A stretch of 54,875 nt of DNA from contig OMXA01000011.1 in NCBI GenBank assembly GCA_900314905.1, forward strand, positions 1-54,875. The letters are read 5' to 3'. A program made the translations under genes and the position numbers. This DNA comes from an uncultured Erysipelotrichaceae bacterium (lineage in GTDB: Bacteria; Bacillota_I; Bacilli_A; Erysipelotrichales; Erysipelotrichaceae). Under the pieces are notes generated by a model. It searched no databases and was not told where the DNA came from. It saw only the letters and a list, made by a program, of their open reading frames with translations. Positions 8,354 to 17,665 of the stretch are shown here, in pieces. Positions within the stretch are counted from its first letter, which is position 1; every line of letters begins with the position of its first letter.

Positions 8354-8458
8354 GCGCTCCGGCAGAAAACGAGAGATTTCATCAGCAGAATCACCTTGCC
8401 AGGGGACAGAACCTTTTCTGCGGCTTCAAAGAGAAAAAGAAACAGGAGGGAACGCATT

Positions 8459-9805
8459 CTGAGTACAAATCTGAAAGAAAAAGAACTTCTGGAAGGAGAC
8501 CTTGGAAAAGTATTTGGGCATTATCTGGTATCTTCGTTCAGTGCTGCATTTCTGATCGCAGTCAATTTTCTGATTGATACGATCTGCGTTGGACAGAAGA
8601 TCGGTGAAATCGGAATCGCAGCGCTGAATGTATCCGTTCCTGTGACAGGTCTTCTTTATGCGCTTGGCTATATGTTCGCCTATGGATCCAGCAATCTGTT
8701 CTCGCATGAGATCGGAGCCGGGCGGAAGAAGGAAGCTCGGGTTTACTATGGCACCGCGCTGAAGACGCTGACCGGGATTTCAGTGATCATCCTGCTGGCG
8801 GGAACATGGTTTGCTGAGCCGATAACCTGGGCTCTCTGTAATGGAGCATCATTTTACAAAGAGTCTTCCAGATACCTCTTCTATGTGTTTGCTTTTGCTC
8901 CATTTTATTGCCTGGAGACATTTTTCAATGTTTATATGCGCAATGATGGCAAGCCTGCATGGTCGGCCATTGCAACGCTGGTCTCAACGAGCGTGAACAT
9001 CGTCCTGGACTTCCTTTTTGTCTGGGTTTTTCCGTTCGGGCTGGCAGGTGCTTCCGCAGCTACCGGCATCGGCTTGGTATGCGGGTTTCTGATCGAATTT
9101 CTGCAGACTTTCCGCAGAGACTCTGCTTTGAACGTGAATCATTGCGGTTATTCGCCTGCGCTTCTGAAAAGCATTGTAATGACCGGATTCTCCAGCTTTA
9201 TCCGGGAGTTTTCACGCTCATTCCTGGTTCTGATTATCAATATCGTTCTGCTGAATCTTTCCGGAGAAACGGCTGTGGCAGTATATGGAGTGATTGCGAA
9301 TCTCGGGAATGTTGTGGTCTGTGCGCTGTCTGGTGTATCGAATGCCATCCAGCCGGTGATTGCGGTGAATCTTGGCGCAAAAAAGTATGATCGGATTCAT
9401 CGGCTATTCCGGATGGGGGTGCTGACGTCCGCGGCTTGCGCAGCGGCTTATGCTGCCTTCGCTGAAATTCATCCGGAAATGCTGATTTCGATATTTCTGG
9501 ATCACCCGACTGAAGAACTTGCTGAGATGTGCATTCCCGGGATCCGGATCATTTCTCCAGGATATATTGCTGCAGGCATTACGACGGTCTGCAATGTTTA
9601 CATGGAAAGCACCCTTCGGCCGCGCAGCGCTGCTCGATCGGCATTGGTTCAGGGGTTTATCTCCCCGATTGCCTCTGTCCTGATGCTGGTGCCATTTCTC
9701 GGAACAGAAGGAGTATGGCTGGCATTTCTGATTGCTGAACTGGTCAGCCTGGCGTCTGCGGTTCATGCGGAAAAAACAAGTCGGATAGCCATCCTTCCTG
9801 ACTGA
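8459..9805 (+). CDS. MATE-family multidrug/cation exporter
   Basis: About 448 aa with 12 predicted membrane helices. MATE exporters move drugs or organic cations out of the cell using a Na+ or H+ gradient. Family landmarks include the first helices up to VNFLIDTICVG, GYMFAYGSSNLFSHEIGAGR, and the repeat in the second half (SGVSNAIQPVIAVNLGA). No ATG fits: a perfect AGGAGGG site (8444-8450) is followed by ATT at 8456 and CTG at 8459, so translation probably begins at CTG 8459 (nine bases after GGAGG) or ATT 8456. An in-frame ATG at 8396 lies upstream of the Shine-Dalgarno site and would add a basic stretch. The structured leader upstream suggests ligand control. Confidence 0.85.
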   Translation: MSTNLKEKELLEGDLGKVFGHYLVSSFSAAFLIAVNFLIDTICVGQKIGEIGIAALNVSVPVTGLLYALGYMFAYGSSNLFSHEIGAGRKKEARVYYGTALKTLTGISVIILLAGTWFAEPITWALCNGASFYKESSRYLFYVFAFAPFYCLETFFNVYMRNDGKPAWSAIATLVSTSVNIVLDFLFVWVFPFGLAGASAATGIGLVCGFLIEFLQTFRRDSALNVNHCGYSPALLKSIVMTGFSSFIREFSRSFLVLIINIVLLNLSGETAVAVYGVIANLGNVVVCALSGVSNAIQPVIAVNLGAKKYDRIHRLFRMGVLTSAACAAAYAAFAEIHPEMLISIFLDHPTEELAEMCIPGIRIISPGYIAAGITTVCNVYMESTLRPRSAARSALVQGFISPIASVLMLVPFLGTEGVWLAFLIAELVSLASAVHAEKTSRIAILPD

Positions 9806-9972
9806 GACAAGGAGAAACATTCCGATATTTCATGGGTATCAGGAGGCATTGAGATTGGTTTTTTCCGAGAATTCCGATAGACTTTAACTACCTTATTTCC
9901 TTCAGAGCGAATGCTTGGCTCAGGAGCCCGGTTATATTGATCAGAAAAAACAATTATCAGTCAGGAGAGCCT

Positions 9973-10569
9973 ATGAGATTGCATTGGAAAGGAAACTACA
10001 GCGGGGATGAAAGCAGCCTGGCGCATCGCGATCATCCGGAAGGGACGGCTGCATTCCGGGAACCGGAAACTGCGCAGAAATTAGCGGCGAGAGCAAGCCT
10101 TCTTTCCGGTGTGATTCTGATGATTGCCGGCGGCGTGCTGGTCGTCAGGGGAAAAGCATATCTGCCGGAATGGTCTCGTTTCAATCTCGGCGTTCTGCTG
10201 AGCTTAGCTTCGCTGCTCCCGCATGAACTGCTTCATGCCATCTGCTTCCGGGAAGATGTATATCTGTACTTCGATCTGAAGCATGGAATGATCTTTGTGC
10301 AGGGAACGGAAGACATGTCGAAGACCAGATTCATTCTGATGTCGCTGCTGCCGAATCTGGTTTTCGGGGTGATTCCTTATGTGCTGTTTCTGCTCTTCCC
10401 GGAATGGATGATCGCTGGGGTGTTCGGAATGTTCTGCTTATCTGCCGGTGCTGGTGATTATCTGAATGTCTGGGCTGCGCTCACGCAGATGCCGCGGGGA
10501 GCGATAACATTTATGGATGGCTTCCATTCCTTCTGGTATCTGCCTTCAGAAAAGACCGGTCCGGAATGA
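9973..10569 (+). CDS. DUF3267 membrane zinc-metalloprotease-like protein
   Basis: 198 aa from the ATG at 9973, which has an AGGAGA site; an in-frame ATG at 9937 lacks one. The sequence carries PHELLHAICF (an HExxH-type motif, HELLH) inside a hydrophobic region, plus four or so membrane segments and a later GDYLNVWAAL that could give a third ligand. This is the DUF3267 pattern of putative site-2-protease-like membrane enzymes. Substrate is unknown. It stands alone between the MATE gene and efp. Confidence 0.8.
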   Translation: MRLHWKGNYSGDESSLAHRDHPEGTAAFREPETAQKLAARASLLSGVILMIAGGVLVVRGKAYLPEWSRFNLGVLLSLASLLPHELLHAICFREDVYLYFDLKHGMIFVQGTEDMSKTRFILMSLLPNLVFGVIPYVLFLLFPEWMIAGVFGMFCLSAGAGDYLNVWAALTQMPRGAITFMDGFHSFWYLPSEKTGPE

Positions 10570-10608
10570 AGAAGCCGCTTTCCGAAGCGGTTAAACGAAG
10601 GAAGGATA

Positions 10609-10637
10609 TTGAACTGTAAAACCAGAATTGATATAAT
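10609..10637 (+). promoter_or_regulatory. Sigma-A type promoter of efp
   Basis: -35 TTGAAC (10609-10614) and -10 TATAAT (10632-10637) with a 17-base spacer; transcription would start about 20 bases before the efp start codon. Confidence 0.85.
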
Positions 10638-10666
10638 GCAGACGCGTTTGAAAAAGGTGGGAAAAT

Positions 10667-11224
10667 ATGGCAATTGAAGCAGGAGATTTTAAAACAGGAT
10701 TAACAGTCATGGTTGATGGGGATCCGTGGGTCGTTCTGGATTTCCAGCATGTCAAGCCGGGAAAAGGCGCAGCAATTCTCAAGACCAAGATGAAGAACCT
10801 GAAGACAGGTTCTACGCAGGAGCGCAATTTCAACGCTTCCACAAAGTTTGAAGCAGCTCAGATTGAGCGCAAGCAGGTTCAGTATTCCTATGCGGCAGAT
10901 AATACCTACTACTTCATGGATATGGAAACCTTCGAGACCTATGAGCTGAGCGAAGACAAAGTCGGCTTCGGCAAATACTTCCTGATCGAAGGAATGAATG
11001 TCGTTCTGATGTTCTTCGATGGCAATGTTCTTGACGTATCGCTGCCTGATAAGGTTGAACTCACTGTTGCAGAAACCTCTCCGGCAATCAAGGGTGCTCC
11101 GTCCACACAGACCAAAGATGCGACGACCGATACGGGTCTGACGCTCCGGGTTCCGCAGTTCGTGGAACAGGGCGAAAAGATTCTCGTTTCGACTGCTGAC
11201 GGAAAGTATTCTTCAAGAGCTTGA
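10667..11224 (+). CDS. efp: Translation elongation factor P
   Basis: 185 aa, exactly family length. EF-P enters the ribosomal E site and relieves stalling at polyproline. The tip loop reads HVKPGKGAA, with Lys33 at the position that carries a post-translational modification in many bacteria. The three OB-like domains are all present and the C-terminal signature DTGLTLRVPQFVEQGEKI is clear. An AAAGGTGGG site lies eight bases before the ATG. Its stop codon is inside the terminator stem that follows. Confidence 0.97.
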   Translation: MAIEAGDFKTGLTVMVDGDPWVVLDFQHVKPGKGAAILKTKMKNLKTGSTQERNFNASTKFEAAQIERKQVQYSYAADNTYYFMDMETFETYELSEDKVGFGKYFLIEGMNVVLMFFDGNVLDVSLPDKVELTVAETSPAIKGAPSTQTKDATTDTGLTLRVPQFVEQGEKILVSTADGKYSSRA

Positions 11225-11241
11225 GTTTCAAGCTCTTTTTT
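11215..11241 (+). terminator. Rho-independent terminator of efp
   Basis: Nine-base stem AAGAGCTTG/CAAGCTCTT with loop AGTTT and six T. It overlaps the efp stop codon and ends only four bases before the next start codon. Confidence 0.9.
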
Positions 11242-11244
11242 ATC

Positions 11245-11994
11245 ATGAAGCATAATACTGTACTGATCACCGGGGGAGCCAGAGGAATCGGCAGGGCAAT
11301 TGCCCTGGAGCTTGCTAGAGAGCAGTACCGGATTGTCATCAATTACCTGCATTCTTCTGCTCAGGCAGAAGAACTGCAAGAGGAAATCACTTCCCGCTAT
11401 GGCGTTTCCTGCATGGCAATTCAAGCGGATGTCTCCTGTGAAGCTGAAGTGGAGCAGATGTTCTCTGAAATAGATCAGAAGTTCGGCGGCACGGATATTC
11501 TGATCAATAATGCCGCAGTGGATCTTTCAAATCTGTTTCATCTGAAGACTGCCCAGGAGTTTCGACGGACCATGGAGGTCAATGTCATCGGTGCATTCCT
11601 ATGTGCGAAGCGTGCGGCTGTGCATATGAAGGAAGCCGGCTGGGGAAGAATCATCAATATTTCTTCTACCAATGGAATGAATACCTATTATCCGATGTGC
11701 ATCGATTATGATGCCTCAAAAGCTGCGCTCAATTCGCTGACTCATGATCTTGCCATGCAGTATGCACCCGAGATCCATGTCAATGCGATTGCACCGGGTT
11801 TTATCGGAACAGCAAGCGAGCTGGATGGATACGATGAAGCGTTTCTGAAAGAAGAAACGGAAAAGATTCTGGCAAAGCGATATGGCAAGCCTGAGGAAGT
11901 TGCTCACCTGGTGAAATTTCTGATCAGCGATCAGGCGGATTACATCAATAATGCCATCATTCGGATTGATGGCGGACAGGCTGGAAGCATCTGA
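11245..11994 (+). CDS. SDR-family oxidoreductase, FabG-like
   Basis: 249 aa from the ATG at 11245 (MKHNTVLITGGARGIG). Classical short-chain dehydrogenase features: cofactor motif TGGARGIG, NNA at about residue 91, catalytic Ser in INISS, YDASK (the Tyr-x-x-x-Lys pair), and the C-terminal IRIDGGQ typical of 3-oxoacyl-ACP reductase-like enzymes. The start is odd: it lies four bases after the U-tract of the efp terminator with no Shine-Dalgarno site or promoter visible. A TTG at 11221 is the only other in-frame start and would place the terminator inside the coding region. Substrate is unknown. Confidence 0.85.
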   Translation: MKHNTVLITGGARGIGRAIALELAREQYRIVINYLHSSAQAEELQEEITSRYGVSCMAIQADVSCEAEVEQMFSEIDQKFGGTDILINNAAVDLSNLFHLKTAQEFRRTMEVNVIGAFLCAKRAAVHMKEAGWGRIINISSTNGMNTYYPMCIDYDASKAALNSLTHDLAMQYAPEIHVNAIAPGFIGTASELDGYDEAFLKEETEKILAKRYGKPEEVAHLVKFLISDQADYINNAIIRIDGGQAGSI

Positions 11995-12000
11995 GAACGA

Positions 12001-12041
12001 AGAAGACAGGATTCTGCATTGCTGCAGGTTTCCTGTCTTCT
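12001..12041. terminator. Bidirectional terminator between the SDR gene and the PLP-enzyme gene
   Basis: Eleven-base perfect stem AGAAGACAGGA (12001-12011) with TCCTGTCTTCT (12031-12041), followed by TTTTC on the plus strand. It lies between two convergent genes. Confidence 0.8.
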
Positions 12042-12043
12042 TT

Positions 12044-13294
12044 TCAGTTTCTGATTTTCGATAGCGCCAGCAGAATGGAAAGCTTTCCGTATTCCGGAGT
12101 CATGCCGCCTTGCAGATAAAGGGTGTAAGGCGGTATGACTGGCGCATCGGCGCTGAGCTCGATCGTGCTTCCCTGGGTGAAGGCGCCGCAGGCCATGACT
12201 TCATCAAACGGATAGCCTGGCATCGGCGCAGGCATCACTCGCACATAGGAATCAATCGGCGAGGATTCCTGGATTCCCTGAGTGAATTTCACGAGGTTTT
12301 CTTCTGTTCTGAGTTCAACCGTCTGGATGATATCAGTGCGGACTTCGTCATAGCGCGGTGAAACGTTATGGAACCCGAGCTTTTCCATCATATATGCGGC
12401 AAAGACCTGTGTCTTCAAGGCACTGCTGACGGCTTTCGGAGCCAGAAAGATTCCCTTGAAGAATGAATTGTTCTGATTGAAGTCTGCACCGAGGTCCTTG
12501 CCGATGCCTGGTGCGGTCAGGCGGTCAGCGACCATTTCAATCAGATCTTTTCTGCCAGCGATGTAGCCTCCGGTAGAAGCGATGCCGCCGCCGAGATTCT
12601 TCATCAGCGATCCGACGGTGAGATCTGCCCCGACATGACCTGGTTCCTGTTTCTCAACCAGTTCGCCATAGCAGTTATCGACCATAATGATTACTTCCGG
12701 ATTGACCTTCCTGATTTCTCTGATGATATGGCCGATCTTTTCAATAGTCAGAGATTTTCTGCTTGAATAGCCTCTGGAGCGCTGAATTTCTGCCAGTTTC
12801 ACATCTTTGCTCTTCAGCCGCTCGATGATGGCGGATTCATTGAACTCATCATTCACCAGGTCGATCTGCTCATACTTCACGCCATTTGCTTTCAGCGACT
12901 GAGTTGAGTTTCCGCATAAACCGATCATCTCCTGCAGAGAATCATAAGGGGTTCCAGTCAGCGAGATCATCGTATCTCCGTATCTGAGCATCGAGGAGAA
13001 GGCAAGGTAGAGCGCATTGGTTCCGCTCATGATCTGAGACCGCACAAGCGCATCTTCACAGCCGAGGACCGAGGCAAAGATCTTCTCCAGCTTGTCCCGG
13101 CCGGTGTCATAGTTGCCGTAGCCGTTCATCTCGGCAAAATCAGTATAAGCGACCTGATTCTCGAGAAAGGCAGAAAGAATGCGGTCAGAATTGTACAGGC
13201 ATACCTCGTCAATCTGTGCATAAATATTCTTCAGATCTTTTTCAGACTGATCTGCAAGTGTCTTCAGTTCTTCCGGTATCTGTTCTTTCAGCAT
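12044..13294 (-). CDS. Methionine gamma-lyase/YnbB family PLP enzyme (annotated elsewhere as aluminium-resistance protein)
   Basis: 416 aa. The fold-type I PLP pattern is present: GTNALYLAF, the ring-stacking region, a VDNCYGEL strand and the Schiff-base lysine in SLMKNLGGG. The QRSRGYSSRKSL segment and YPFDEVMACGAFTQGSTIELS are characteristic of the YnbB family, which is often labelled methionine gamma-lyase family or aluminium-resistance protein. The true reaction is likely a C-S lyase on a sulfur amino acid, but substrate cannot be read. The start has only a weak AAAAAGAG site. It is transcribed alone. Confidence 0.88.
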   Translation of the reverse strand: MLKEQIPEELKTLADQSEKDLKNIYAQIDEVCLYNSDRILSAFLENQVAYTDFAEMNGYGNYDTGRDKLEKIFASVLGCEDALVRSQIMSGTNALYLAFSSMLRYGDTMISLTGTPYDSLQEMIGLCGNSTQSLKANGVKYEQIDLVNDEFNESAIIERLKSKDVKLAEIQRSRGYSSRKSLTIEKIGHIIREIRKVNPEVIIMVDNCYGELVEKQEPGHVGADLTVGSLMKNLGGGIASTGGYIAGRKDLIEMVADRLTAPGIGKDLGADFNQNNSFFKGIFLAPKAVSSALKTQVFAAYMMEKLGFHNVSPRYDEVRTDIIQTVELRTEENLVKFTQGIQESSPIDSYVRVMPAPMPGYPFDEVMACGAFTQGSTIELSADAPVIPPYTLYLQGGMTPEYGKLSILLALSKIRN

Positions 13295-13454
13295 CTCTTT
13301 TTTCAGCCTCCGTGCTTGTGATTGGCAGCTTCCTGTCGCGCTGATATGCTGCAGGAAGCTTTCTGCAATGCCAGTCTATTATGAAACGAAAGCGTCGAAA
13401 AAGAAATGAGAAACATCCGGAAATGAGATATCATGAAAGCCGGAGAAGATCTGG

Positions 13455-14507
13455 ATGAGCATGGAACAGTATTTCAGAAATCTTCAGGAAGCAGCGTTCG
13501 TGCCGCTGGTTTTCTGGGCTTTGCTGGCTGTATCAATGCATATTGATCGCAGCCGCTATCGCAATACAATCTATCTGATGCTTGCGATGGTTTCATCGCT
13601 TCCGTTTGCTGCGGCCTTGTTCGGACCGGCGGAGAATGTTGCCGCCGGGGTGATATCCTCCCTGATTCTCATCCTTCTTCTGGCAGTGCCGTATGTGCTG
13701 ATTGCCAATGGAATTACAATGATTCATAAAGAAGGCAGAAAGCTTGCTGATCTTCTATCCCTTCTGATGGGAATTCTCGTCGGAATCGGTGAACTGAGTT
13801 TCTTTCTTTTCATTCTGCTGCCATATCTTTCTTCCAAAGCTCCGGAATCCCTCAGCAGCATTTTAGGAGTGCAGATATCGCTGTCTTTTATTGCGCTGTC
13901 AGTGATCTATTTTTCGCTTGTCTTTGTGTCCTTCATGTTTTATACGCGGTTCATGGGCATTCTGCCGATCCGGAAGGACTTTGATTACTGCATCATTCTC
14001 GGCTGCGGGCTGCTCTCTGGGGGAAAGGTATCCAAGCTGCTTGCCGGAAGGCTGGACAAGGCCATTGAACTGTATCGCAAAGATCCGACGCCGCCGATCA
14101 TGATTCCCTCTGGCGGACAAGGACCGGATGAAGGAGTTTCGGAAGCTTCTGCAATGCGTGATTATCTGATTGCGCATGAGATTCCGGAAGACATGATCCG
14201 CATTGAGGATCAGTCCGTGAATACAGAGGAGAACATCCGCAATTCGATGAAAATCATCAATGCGTGCGGAGGCGGAAAATATATCGCGGTAGTTACCAGT
14301 GACTATCATGTATATCGGGCAATGCGGATCTGCCATAGAGAAGGGCTGAAATGCACCGGCATCGGTTCCGCAACTGCCTCCTATTACTGGCCGAGTGCTC
14401 TGATCCGGGAATTTGCAGCGGTGCATCGGGAACCGAAACATCTGGCGCTCCTGTTTGCTGGATGGGTTGTGATTCTGATTCCGTATCTGTTTGCGGTTCT
14501 GGGCTAA
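13455..14507 (+). CDS. YdcF/ElyC/SanA-like membrane protein (DUF218)
   Basis: 350 aa. The first half holds about five membrane helices; the second half is a soluble DUF218 domain with DYCIILGCGLLSGGKVSKLLAGRLDKA, PSGGQGPDE and TEENIRNS, then a last hydrophobic helix. Proteins of this type act in envelope homeostasis (ElyC, SanA in E. coli), though their chemistry is unclear. A GGAG site precedes the ATG at 13455. It sits 62 bases before pfp on the same strand and may share its transcript. Confidence 0.85.
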   Translation: MSMEQYFRNLQEAAFVPLVFWALLAVSMHIDRSRYRNTIYLMLAMVSSLPFAAALFGPAENVAAGVISSLILILLLAVPYVLIANGITMIHKEGRKLADLLSLLMGILVGIGELSFFLFILLPYLSSKAPESLSSILGVQISLSFIALSVIYFSLVFVSFMFYTRFMGILPIRKDFDYCIILGCGLLSGGKVSKLLAGRLDKAIELYRKDPTPPIMIPSGGQGPDEGVSEASAMRDYLIAHEIPEDMIRIEDQSVNTEENIRNSMKIINACGGGKYIAVVTSDYHVYRAMRICHREGLKCTGIGSATASYYWPSALIREFAAVHREPKHLALLFAGWVVILIPYLFAVLG

Positions 14508-14569
14508 AAAGTTCACCGGCAGGACGTATTTTCTGATAGGATTCTGTATGGAGAAAAGGAGAGAGAATT

Positions 14570-16231
14570 ATGGATATTTCACCGCTTCAGAAAGAAAGAC
14601 TCAAGTATGAACCGAAGCTGCCGGGGATGCTGAGACATGGCGTCTCCGAAATCAGCGTGCAGGAGGGGGAAGCAACCCAGTCTGTCGCAGATCAGGAGAA
14701 GATCAAGGCACTGTTCCCGAATACGTATGGCAAGAAGGAAATCACGTTTGTCAAAGGAACGAATACCTCCCCTGCCAAGAGGCAGGTCGTAGGCGTCATT
14801 CTGTCTGGCGGCCAGGCACCTGGCGGACATAATGTCATCAGCGGCTTATATGATGCCCTCAAGGCTGCCGGACGCGACAATGTGCTGATCGGCTTCAAGG
14901 GAGGTCCGAGCGGACTGGTCAATGATGAATATGTGGAATTCGATGATGCGTTCATCGATGCATACCGCAATACCGGCGGATTCGATATCATCGGTTCCGG
15001 ACGTACGAAGATCGAGACGGAAGAACAGTTCAGGGCGGCTGAAGCTACGGCCAGGAAGCATGGACTGACGGCAGTGGTCATCATCGGCGGCGATGATTCC
15101 AATACGAACGCTGCTGTCCTGGCTGAATACTTTGCAGCTCACAAGAGCGGAGTTCAGGTGATCGGCTGCCCGAAGACGATCGATGGCGATCTGAAGAATG
15201 ACGACATCGAATGCTCATTCGGCTTCGATACGGCAACCAAGACGTATTCCGAACTGATCGGCAATATTGAGCGCGATGCAAATTCCGCGAAGAAGTACTG
15301 GCACTTCATCAAGGTCATGGGCAGATCTGCTTCCCATGTTGCCCTGGAATGCGCCCTGGAAACGCAGCCGAATATCTGCCTCATCGGCGAAGAGGTCGCA
15401 GCGAAGAAGATGTCTCTCAGCCAGATCGCAGACTATATTGCAGATTCCGTTGCGGCAAGAGCAGAGAAGGGAATGAACTTCGGGGTTGCGATTATTCCGG
15501 AAGGTATCGTGGAATTTGTTCCGGAATTCGGAACGCTGATTGCCGAAATCAATGAACTGCTCGCTGGCGAAAAAGCCAAGGCATTCAATGAGCTTTCTTC
15601 CTGGAATGAAAAATATGAATTCATCCGCAGAGGGCTCACGGAAAAGTCTTTCAAGGTCTTCGAGATTCTGCCGGAAGGCATTCAGAAGCAGCTGTTCCTG
15701 GAGCGTGATCCGCATGGCAATGTTCAGGTTTCGCTGATTGAGTCTGAGAAGCTGTTTGCAGAACTTGTCGCAAACAAGCTCGAAGAGCGCCGCAAGGCAG
15801 GAACTTATCATGGTTCCTTCAAGACGCAGCACCATTTCTTCGGTTATGAAGGAAGATGCGCATTCCCATCCAACTTCGATGCTGATTACTGCTATTCCCT
15901 CGGTTATAATGCGTTCATGCTGATTCAGTATGGCTATACCGGATATCTTTCCAAGATTTCCAGCCTCTCGAAGCCGGCTGATCAGTGGGTTGCCGGCGGC
16001 ATGCCGATCACGAAGATGATGAACATGGAGCGCCGCAATGGCGAAGACAAGCCGGTCATCCGCAAGGCTCTTGTTGAGCTGGATGGCAAGCCATTCAGAT
16101 ACTTCGAAGCACACCGTGCAGAATGGGCATCAGAGACCTGCTACACGTATCCGGGCGCAATCCAGTATTACGGGCCGTCTGATGTGTGCGATCTCACCAC
16201 CAAGACGCTCGCACTTGAAAAAGGCGAATAA
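14570..16231 (+). CDS. pfp: Diphosphate--fructose-6-phosphate 1-phosphotransferase (PPi-PFK)
   Basis: 553 aa, the long PPi-PFK clade. It reversibly phosphorylates fructose 6-phosphate with pyrophosphate, so it can serve glycolysis and gluconeogenesis. The diagnostic residue is visible: GGDDS (173-177), where ATP-dependent enzymes have GGDGS, and [11 protein letters not shown] follows, with the lysine that goes with PPi use. GGQAPGGHN near residue 80 is the other phosphate-binding loop. A strong AAAGGAGAGAG site precedes the ATG. A terminator follows within 15 bases. Confidence 0.95.
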   Translation: MDISPLQKERLKYEPKLPGMLRHGVSEISVQEGEATQSVADQEKIKALFPNTYGKKEITFVKGTNTSPAKRQVVGVILSGGQAPGGHNVISGLYDALKAAGRDNVLIGFKGGPSGLVNDEYVEFDDAFIDAYRNTGGFDIIGSGRTKIETEEQFRAAEATARKHGLTAVVIIGGDDSNTNAAVLAEYFAAHKSGVQVIGCPKTIDGDLKNDDIECSFGFDTATKTYSELIGNIERDANSAKKYWHFIKVMGRSASHVALECALETQPNICLIGEEVAAKKMSLSQIADYIADSVAARAEKGMNFGVAIIPEGIVEFVPEFGTLIAEINELLAGEKAKAFNELSSWNEKYEFIRRGLTEKSFKVFEILPEGIQKQLFLERDPHGNVQVSLIESEKLFAELVANKLEERRKAGTYHGSFKTQHHFFGYEGRCAFPSNFDADYCYSLGYNAFMLIQYGYTGYLSKISSLSKPADQWVAGGMPITKMMNMERRNGEDKPVIRKALVELDGKPFRYFEAHRAEWASETCYTYPGAIQYYGPSDVCDLTTKTLALEKGE

Positions 16232-16241
16232 TCAGAGACAG

Positions 16242-16269
16242 AAGGAGAACTCAGTTTCTCCTTTTCTTT
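16242..16269 (+). terminator. Rho-independent terminator of pfp
   Basis: Stem AAGGAGAA (16242-16249) with TTCTCCTT (16256-16263), six-base loop, then TTCTTTC. Confidence 0.8.
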
Positions 16270-16290
16270 CGGAAGGATTCAGAACAGAAA

Positions 16291-16314
16291 ACGGAGAGAC
16301 TGCAGTCTCTCCGT
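16291..16314 (-). terminator. Hairpin downstream of the RlmD-type gene
   Basis: Perfect 24-base palindrome (ACGGAGAGACTG and its complement), 17 bases after the stop of the minus-strand methyltransferase gene. On the minus strand it is followed by TTTCTGTTCT, a moderate U-tract. Confidence 0.65.
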
Positions 16315-16330
16315 AAATGGTTCATCCGGA

Positions 16331-17662
16331 TCAGCGCAGTTTTTCTGCCTTCGGCGGATTGCGCTTTTCCAGAACCGTGATGGATTCTATATGAGGGGTA
16401 TTCGGGAACATATCGTACGGGATGATGGTGCGCACGTCGTAAGCCTGTTTCAGAACTCCGAGGTTCTTCCCTAACGTAGCAGGATTGCAGGAGATATAGA
16501 TGATCTTCCGGATGCCTGAAGTCAGCAGCGTTTCCAGCATCCGGTCTTCCATGCCGGAACGAGGCGGATCGGCCAGCAGCGTATCAACTGGTTTTCTGAC
16601 CAGGATCTTCTGAAGTTCCTCGGCAGCGTCTCCGCATCGGAATGAAACATTGTCAATGTGATTCAGCTGTGCATTGGCTTCGGCATTTTCAATGGCCTGG
16701 CTGACGGAATCGATGCCGATGATTTCTTCTGCTTTCTCGTGCGCAGCTAAAGACATCGCACCTACTCCGCAATAGGCCTCTGCCAGTACCGCGCATGGAT
16801 CAATCTTGGAAACCGCCATGCGGTATAGTTCTGAAGCCTGCTCGATATTCCTCTGGAAGAAGGATTCTGCAGAAAGACGCAGAGAAAGACCGTTCATCTG
16901 AACCGTGATATACGGATCACCGGCGAGAACTTTCGAGGCAGTTCCGAAAATCGAATGTGTTTTTCTTGCATCATTGACAGACTGGACGACGCTGCGCATA
17001 CCGGGAATCGAAGATACCTGTTCAATGAACGAAGATGGCAGCGGATCTCTTCCGGTGATCAGTGCACACTGAAAGGATCCATCTATTCCTCGCAATACCA
17101 GATACCGCAGCCCATGATCGTTTTCAAACGCATGGATGCCAGCATCTTCTGCATATTTCAGAATCTGATTTTTCACGTGATCCAGTTCGGGCGTATGCAT
17201 GGCACATTCACCGATCGCGACAAACTTATTCGTGCCTGGTTCATACATACCTGCCGCCAGATGGCCGCGGATGGTTCCCGCCGGCAGCTTGCAGGAAGTG
17301 CGGTAGTGCATCGAATGCGGGGATGGATGCACTTCGCGGACCACTTTATTTCTGATCTTCCCGTATTTCCAGAGTGCTTCTTCAAGCAGCTGCTTCTTGA
17401 AGGCAAGCTGGGCAGGCGCTTTCATCTGCAGAAGCGGGCAGCCGCCGCAGCGGCGAAGATAAGGGCAGATCGGCGAGGAGATACGATCATCTGAACGCTT
17501 CAGAAGCTTCACAAGTTCAGCTTTTGCATAGCGCTCATGATCTTCTGTGATCTTCACTTCTGCCGTTTCGCCTGGAAATGCCCCGGGACAGAATACAGGC
17601 TTATGGTCCAGATAGCCGATGCCTTCTCCGTTGATGCCAAGTTTTCGGAACTCAAGTTTCAT
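16331..17662 (-). CDS. rlmD: 23S rRNA (uracil-C5)-methyltransferase, RlmD/RlmCD type
   Basis: 443 aa. Domains in order: TRAM-like N-terminus (GEGIGYLDHKPVFCPGAFPGE), [4Fe-4S] ligands in CPYLRRCGGC (about 66-75), and the methyltransferase with DPPRSG and the nucleophile region YISCNPATLGKN near residue 395. It methylates U1939 (and in Gram-positive relatives also U747) of 23S rRNA using S-adenosylmethionine; which of the two cannot be decided here. A GAGGT site precedes the start. It is the last gene of a unit with the MBOAT and DHHW genes, which is unrelated in function. Confidence 0.9.
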   Translation of the reverse strand: MKLEFRKLGINGEGIGYLDHKPVFCPGAFPGETAEVKITEDHERYAKAELVKLLKRSDDRISSPICPYLRRCGGCPLLQMKAPAQLAFKKQLLEEALWKYGKIRNKVVREVHPSPHSMHYRTSCKLPAGTIRGHLAAGMYEPGTNKFVAIGECAMHTPELDHVKNQILKYAEDAGIHAFENDHGLRYLVLRGIDGSFQCALITGRDPLPSSFIEQVSSIPGMRSVVQSVNDARKTHSIFGTASKVLAGDPYITVQMNGLSLRLSAESFFQRNIEQASELYRMAVSKIDPCAVLAEAYCGVGAMSLAAHEKAEEIIGIDSVSQAIENAEANAQLNHIDNVSFRCGDAAEELQKILVRKPVDTLLADPPRSGMEDRMLETLLTSGIRKIIYISCNPATLGKNLGVLKQAYDVRTIIPYDMFPNTPHIESITVLEKRNPPKAEKLR

Positions 17663-17665
17663 AAT

